NCBI GenBank assembly: GCA_947302065.1
Contig: CAMYUO010000087.1
Location: forward strand, 1-7,459
Source: an uncultured Clostridia bacterium
GTDB lineage: Bacteria; Bacillota; Clostridia; Oscillospirales; Ruminococcaceae
Length of the DNA stretch: 7,459 bases
Reading direction: 5' to 3'
In this document: positions 1 to 4,600 of the stretch, one piece after another
Layout of the letters: each line of letters opens with the position of its first letter
Numbering within the stretch: the stretch's first letter is position 1
Notes under the pieces: model-generated
What the model was told of the DNA's origin: nothing
The model's database searches: none
What the model saw: only the letters and a program-made list of their open reading frames with translations
Translations under genes and position numbers: made by a program

Positions 1-49
1 AACATGAAAAAGCTCCGCAGATGTTGTATCTACGGAGGTTCCTTTATAA

Positions 50-456
50 GCCGAGCTATACGAGCAGGTCCTGATGAAGAGCCTCGACACCACGGTCCTT
101 GAGAGTGAGCTATCCGAGCTGGAAGCGGAAATAAACATCGCAGCGGAGTTCATCGAGAACTGCATCAATGAAAACACGCTTGTCGCTCTCGACCAGACGG
201 AATACCAGAAACGCTACGACGCGCTGGTCGCTCGGTTCGACAAGGCCAAGGGCAGACAGACTGAAGTTACCGACCTGTTTGCCGAGCGGAAAGCCCGCAA
301 GCACCAGATCGAAGCTACCTGAACGAGTTGCGAGGCCTGGAGCTGCTGACAGAGTTACGGGATACCGACTGGCTGGCGATGGTCGATTACATCACCGTAC
401 ACAGTAAGAAGGACATCCGCGTGACCTTCAAGGACGGCACCGATATCAACGCATAA
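50..456 (+). pseudogene. Frameshifted C-terminal remnant of a large serine recombinase
   Basis: This is the C-terminal end of a large serine recombinase (site-specific integrase of conjugative transposons and similar elements). Frame 2 reads YEQVLMKSLDTTVLESE and then a charged coiled-coil stretch containing YQKRYDALVARFDKAKGR, the helical segment typical of this family. That frame stops at TGA 320-322. The family's usual ending (TDWLAMVDYITVHSKKDIRV, then FKDGTDI) continues in frame 1 from about 319 to the TAA at 454-456. One missing T in the Ala-Tyr codons near 315-318 would explain the shift. Frame 2 is also closed upstream by TAA at 47-49, so the N-terminal catalytic and zinc-ribbon parts are not joined in frame, and I could not resolve the reading of bases 1-49. 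The stretch is visibly GC-richer than the rest of the window, which suggests transfer. It is a relic that cannot catalyse recombination. Assignment is by recall of family sequence. Confidence 0.82.
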
Positions 457-467
457 TCCCATAAAAG

Positions 468-515
468 CAGCAACGCCTCTGAACCACAATCGGCTCGGAG
501 ACGTTTTTGTTGCTG
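468..515. repeat. Imperfect hairpin, left copy of a repeated element; possible bidirectional terminator
   Basis: The core arms are 473-485 (ACGCCTCTGAACC) and 492-504 around the 6-base loop ACAATC, with a few mismatches and one wobble. An outer 7-bp arm, CAGCAAC (468-474) with GTTGCTG (509-515), extends the stem past a T-rich bulge. A run of five T follows the core on the plus strand, so it could terminate plus-strand transcripts from the recombinase remnant. On the minus strand it lies directly after the stop codon of the DUF134/NifX gene, but the T-run there is weak. The same sequence recurs at 1346-1382, with the first 14 bases of the core identical. Confidence 0.7.
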
Positions 516-522
516 TCAGTAT

Positions 523-1251
523 TTAGTTTCCTGCACAGTGATGATCTGCACAATGGTCGTGACCACAATCGCCGTCGTGATGATGACCGTGATGGTCGCA
601 ACGAGCGTCCGGATCATATTCAAGCGACCCTTCTGCCAGTGCTTTGGCAGCAGCATCTGCCTGTCCCTGAACCCCGGCGTAGAGTTTTATTCCGGCGTCT
701 GCGAGCGCCATTTGTGCGCCCATTCCGATACCACCGCAGATCAGCGCATCAACCTTAGCAGCCTGAAGGAATCCGGCAAGGGCTCCATGACCGCTACCAT
801 TAGTGTCTACCACCTGTTCATTTGTTATTTTGCCATCTTCAACATCATATAGCTTGAACTGCTCTGAATGTCCGAAATGCTGGAAAATTTCTCCGTTTTC
901 ATAGGTAACTGCGATTCTCATAGTATTGCTCCTTTTTTCAAGTATTATTTGATCGATTATAACCGGCTCATATTCACAGCAGCCGCCTGTAATCAACAGC
1001 CGCTTTCCACGAACAAGGGCATCAGCAATCTTTTTCCTTGCACTATCATAAATCGCTGTAACCGTTGTTCGAGCGATGTTCATCCGAGTGGCACATGCTT
1101 CCTGTGTGAGACCTTCATCGTCCAAAAGACGCAGAGTTTCAAACTCATCAACTGTTATTTTAACGCTTTCTTCGGCAACGATATCATCAGGAGAGAAGCT
1201 ACGATAAACCGGCAGTTGTTCGATTTTACGACATCTGATTGGTCTGGGCAT
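523..1251 (-). CDS. DUF134 helix-turn-helix / NifX-NifB-type metal-cluster-binding fusion protein with His/Cys-rich tail
   Basis: The product is 242 residues from the ATG at 1251, chosen because AAAGGAG (1257-1263) sits 5 bases before it. A longer in-frame start at 1317 has no such site and would begin upstream of the promoter. Residues 1-95 are a DUF134-type domain: it opens MPRPIRCRKI, has a helix-turn-helix near 47-80 (GLTQEACATRMNIARTTV), and ends with GGCCEYEP. Residues 111-205 match the dinitrogenase iron-molybdenum-cofactor-binding fold (NifX, NifB C-terminus, MTH1175-like), with HFGHSEQF at 125-132 and GGIGMGAQMALADAGIK at 173-189. The last 26 residues hold nine His and four Cys, a probable metal-binding tail. 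In Clostridia such proteins are common hypothetical proteins near iron or metal genes and are not evidence of nitrogen fixation. A cytoplasmic metal- or cluster-responsive regulator is my inference. The palindromes at the promoter suggest autoregulation. Confidence 0.9.
   Translation of the reverse strand: MPRPIRCRKIEQLPVYRSFSPDDIVAEESVKITVDEFETLRLLDDEGLTQEACATRMNIARTTVTAIYDSARKKIADALVRGKRLLITGGCCEYEPVIIDQIILEKRSNTMRIAVTYENGEIFQHFGHSEQFKLYDVEDGKITNEQVVDTNGSGHGALAGFLQAAKVDALICGGIGMGAQMALADAGIKLYAGVQGQADAAAKALAEGSLEYDPDARCDHHGHHHDGDCGHDHCADHHCAGN
919..934 (-). promoter_or_regulatory. Internal ribosome binding site and start codon ahead of the NifX-like domain
   Basis: On the minus strand AAGGAG (929-934), preceded by further A residues, lies 7 bases before an in-frame ATG (919-921). 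This is Met111 of the fusion, exactly the first residue of the NifX-like domain (MRIAVTYENG). Initiation here would give a separate 132-residue protein (523-921) without the DNA-binding domain. Either the gene makes two products, or this is the relic of two genes that fused. The linker just before it (QIILEKRSNT) reads as an ordinary connector. Confidence 0.55.
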
Positions 1252-1264
1252 AAGGACTCCTTTC

Positions 1265-1276
1265 TGACATATGTCA
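1265..1276. promoter_or_regulatory. Proximal operator candidate, palindrome TGACATATGTCA
   Basis: A perfect 12-bp palindrome lies between the -10 box and the ribosome site of the DUF134/NifX gene, covering the predicted transcription start (around 1276). Its 10-bp core GACATATGTC recurs at 1300-1309, 34 bp away. A dimeric helix-turn-helix protein bound here would block transcription. The likeliest binder is the gene's own DUF134 domain, by inference. Confidence 0.6.
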
Positions 1277-1282
1277 TTTATT

Positions 1283-1311
1283 ATTATATCCATGTTTCCG
1301 ACATATGTCAA
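1283..1311 (-). promoter_or_regulatory. Consensus vegetative promoter of the DUF134/NifX gene
   Basis: Reading the minus strand, TTGACA (1306-1311) and TATAAT (1283-1288) are separated by exactly 17 bases, a perfect match to the housekeeping sigma consensus. Transcription would start near 1276 and give a leader of about 25 bases before the ATG at 1251. Such a strong promoter overlapped by palindromes is typical of repressor control. Confidence 0.85.
1300..1309. promoter_or_regulatory. Distal operator candidate, palindrome GACATATGTC
   Basis: This second copy of the 10-bp palindrome overlaps the -35 box (1306-1311) of the promoter. The centres of the two copies are 34 bp apart, a little over three helical turns, so two bound dimers could sit on roughly the same face of the DNA and enclose the promoter. 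Confidence 0.6.
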
Positions 1312-1345
1312 TAACAAGAGATGAATATACTGTAAATAATTAAAG

Positions 1346-1382
1346 ACGCCTCTGAACCAAAAATCAGTTCGGAGGCGTTTTT
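1346..1382 (+). terminator. 12-bp hairpin with T5, right copy of the repeated element
   Basis: ACGCCTCTGAAC (1346-1357) pairs with GTTCGGAGGCGT (1367-1378) over 12 bp with one G-T wobble, and five T follow on the plus strand (1378-1382). On the minus strand the stem comes directly after the TAA of the short frame 1385-1540, but with only CTTTAA as tail, so it may act in both directions. It shares its sequence and orientation with the element at 468-515. Confidence 0.65.
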
Positions 1383-1384
1383 CG

Positions 1385-1540
1385 TTATTTCATTTGTTTC
1401 TCAAAGCGGAACATGCCGTCGAAATCTTCACCTTCATAATTGTTCTCTTCGCCGGTCTTTGGATCATGCAGATTGGGATGATGGCTATTGAAAAACTCGA
1501 CAATACTATAGCACATTATAACAAACAAAACAACATAATT
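1385..1540 (-). other. Short reading frame of unknown status, possible 3' remnant of a membrane protein gene
   Basis: The minus strand is open from 1540 to the TAA at 1385-1387, giving 51 codons that begin NYVVLFVIMCYSIVEFF and continue with a polar tail containing NSHHPNLHDPKTGEENNY and EGEDFDGMFRFEKQMK. A hydrophobic helix followed by a charged, low-bias tail looks like real protein and not random frame. The only ATG (1514-1516) would give 43 residues, and I see no ribosome site before it. The frame is closed by TAA at 1541-1543. The frame ends 2 bases from the hairpin at 1346-1382. It could be a small membrane protein, or the end of a decayed gene. I do not recognise it. Confidence 0.35.
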
Positions 1541-1616
1541 TTAAACAAATATATTAAAATTAGTTTAAGCAATGAATTTTAAATAGTTTCTCCGCGAAAA
1601 AAATGTGTCTTTCCAC

Positions 1617-1651
1617 AAAAAAACAGGCTGCCGCTTTGTGAGCAACAGCCT
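1617..1651 (-). terminator. Intrinsic terminator of the 1789-residue protein gene
   Basis: On the minus strand AGGCTGTTGC pairs with GCGGCAGCCT over 10 bp (two G-T wobbles) around the loop TCACAAA, followed by G and seven T. It begins about 40 bases after the stop codon at 1692-1694, the expected place to end this transcript. Confidence 0.85.
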
Positions 1652-1691
1652 TGTCTTTGTATTTGTTGTTGGGAATTCAATCTGCGGACAT

Positions 1692-4600
1692 TCAGCTTGC
1701 CGGTTCAATATAAAGGTCACCGTATGCAATACTGCTCTCGCAGTGACCGCCGACTATCGCAGCGCCCGGCTTAATGTAATTATCAGGATTGCTCTGGCGT
1801 CTGCAGAACAGATATGCTCTTGAATCGGTCAGGAACTTGGTGTTGCTCTTGAATGAGAACAGTCCTTCGTTGAGGTTATATCTGTTATTGTCAGATGTAA
1901 GAACATTTTCCCACGTTTCATTCTGATCGGGAACTCTGTCCCTCTCGCTGATACCCAGCTTATTGATCATAGGTATTGAAGTCTCATCTTCAGATGCGAA
2001 ATAATAGATGTAAGTTCCGTCCGCCTTATTGATCGCCTCTGGTACGTCGCTGCCGTTGCGGGCAGCAACATATTCCCTGCCTCCGATAATTGTTGTCGGC
2101 GGTGCAGTCTCCTTGCCATACTTGACGAAGATGATATCTCTTACACCCTTCGGAGTCTTGTGTTTTATCGACTTGCTCGTTGAGTATCCGATAAATGTGT
2201 ACTTTCCGTCAACATCTGACTTAGCGTTATGCCGAACGTCATAAAGTATCGCCTTTTTTGCGCCTGCTGCAAGCAGATCCGAGCATGCATCGAACACGCT
2301 GTCGCCTGTTCCGATATAGACGGCATCAATATATTCGCTGACATCGTTGTAGTATCCGTAGATATAATTGCTTGAATAACCACAGCCGAGAGCCGGAGCA
2401 GAATCGCTTGTTGAAATACCAGATTTCTCTGCATACAGTGCAGTCGCAGCGTTATTCGTATATGGCACGATACCAAAGTCAACAGCAGTCAGCGGTGCAC
2501 CTGCGCCTGAATTGTATGACTGATAGAGATAGTAGTCACCAAGGAACTTGTCTGAGATCTTTCCGCCGCAAAGCGAATATTCATTTCCGCCGACATATAC
2601 CTTCGTATCGGGTGCCTTGCCCGCAGTTGCCTTCATACGCAGCAGACCTGTTACCGCCTCTGACGCATTGTCAGTCCTGCTGACACCAAGGTATGCATAG
2701 CTGTGCTGATTTTTGTATGTATTTTCATTGAACTGCCAATCGAGCTTCATACATCTTTTCAGCTCATCTTCTGTATCATTGACCTTAACTTCCGTATAGC
2801 GATTGACTCTTGTCGTGTAGTGTTTATAACCGGTTTTCACGACCTGATCGTAAATGTTTTTCTGCAGTTCTTTTTCAGACATCATCGTGTCTGTAAAGCT
2901 CTCTATACAAGCTCTGTTAGCTGCATTTATCGAGCACAGATTATATGGCAGTATCTCATCGGTACAGCTGTCGAGCAGGATCTGCACGCATCTGTCAGGA
3001 GCGATTTTTGAGTAAGCATCTACCGTGCTGGACGAAGCGTCCTTTCCGGCAATTTCCTTTGCATCGAATGAACCTACCACTACCGATGATATGTACTGTT
3101 TTTCCTTCGGTTTGCGTCTGAGGTAGATATACTGCTGAGTGAATTTGCCATCAGGATCTGCACCTCTGAAACCAATGTCGTGATCGCCGGTCGCATTAGG
3201 TGTTCTGAAGTCCTGTATCGAGAAGAATTCCTCAGTGTTGTCCGCCGTGCTGCCCGCAAGTGTCTCGACCTTGCCGTCGTTCTTATCCAGCGGCTTGTTT
3301 GTAAATGCAATATCAGCCGGTGTGAGCGGGTTCTTGTTGTCGATAGCGCCCTGCAGATAAATATTCTTGCAGCGCAGATAAGTGTACTCTCTCGTCACCT
3401 GATCCTTATAGTTCTGATATACCTTTGAATACGGAGCATCTTTCCAGTAGTTCTGCTTTTCAAAGTCCTCAGGGAGCATTTTCAGTCCGCTGTTGTCGTT
3501 ATCAAAGTTCTTAGGATACATTCCTACCATAAAATTCAGATAATCATGTGTTGCTGTATAACCCAAATACGAGTGGATATAGAAGTTTTCTTCTCTTGCT
3601 GCAGTTGCAAGCATTACGCCTGCTGCCGCATAGCCGCCCGACTGCATACCGCCCAGATAGCATGGGATACCGGATGCATCAGGACTTGAGGTGTATGATC
3701 TTATATCATACAGTGCCCTCTTAGGATTGTAAGTCTTAGTAATGAGCATATACGTGCGAGGTTCACCAAGGGCACCATTACCGTTGAGTATGTCTTCATA
3801 TCCTCGCTCATACTTGATGCCCGAAAGCAGACTGATATTTTTAACATCTGCTCCTATCGTTTTGGCATAATCGTAAACATAGTCGGTATATGTTTTCATA
3901 TCCCAGGTAGAAGACTTATCAACTTTGCTCGCCGATGTTACGTGCGGTACACATTCAAATATCTCCATACCGGAGACATATTCCTGTGCAGTTCCGCCCT
4001 GCTTTTCGATGCTTTGCTTTGAATATGTCTTTGACGGCTTGAAAAATACATATACAGGCTTGCCCACCTTTTCCTTGATATAATCTAAGTCATGGGCAAA
4101 GACATCAGCGCCTCTTGACCATTTGCCGGGAGCTGAGATCTCAAAATCGGGCGGCTGATTGAAGTTATAAGGCAATCCGCCGAACGATGTGATAGGCTCA
4201 TAGCCTTCCTTGGCGTCCTTAACATCGTTTACTATCTGGAAATCAGTGGTGAGCGCATCACCCATCTGCGTAAAGCAGCTGTAATAGAGAGAGTCACCGC
4301 GCTTGTTGCTGCCTGAATTTGCATAGCTGCCTATGCCGTAGAAGATCTTTGCATCAGAAGCAGATGTCTTAAGTCCCATACGTATATCAGTTACTGCATC
4401 TTTCTCAACCAGCTGGGTCGTGTATCCCAGATATGTATAGTTCTTTTCTCTTCCGGGCGAAAGGTTTTTATCTATCACGTTGCATCCTGCACGTTTCAGA
4501 GTCGTCTTTGCCTCTGTTTCAGACTCTGCACAGCACAGAGTGATACTATTGATATACTCCTGTTCGCTCGTTGTGTTCTGTGTAGGATTGTTTATTTTCG

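Noticed and set aside
74..322. Intact 82-residue gene starting at ATG 74
   Set aside because: The family-like sequence extends upstream of this ATG (YEQVL) and downstream in another frame, so it is an internal piece of a broken recombinase, and no proper ribosome site is present.
523..921. Evidence for nitrogen fixation
   Set aside because: NifX/NifB-C-type domains are widespread as small metal-cluster-binding proteins in non-fixing Clostridia. No nifHDK, nifB radical SAM or nifEN sequence is in the window.
1252..1317. 22-residue N-terminal extension of the DUF134/NifX protein
   Set aside because: The extra codons cover the promoter and both palindromes, and no ribosome site precedes 1317. 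AAAGGAG in front of the ATG at 1251 and the family-typical MPRP opening fix the start there.
1394..1582. Plus-strand 62-residue frame with a hydrophobic segment (MFLKAEHAVEIFTFII...)
   Set aside because: It starts at a TTG with no ribosome site, comes directly after a T-run, and its first part is the complement of the more protein-like minus-strand frame 1385-1540. The Asn/Ile/Lys-rich end is just AT-rich DNA.
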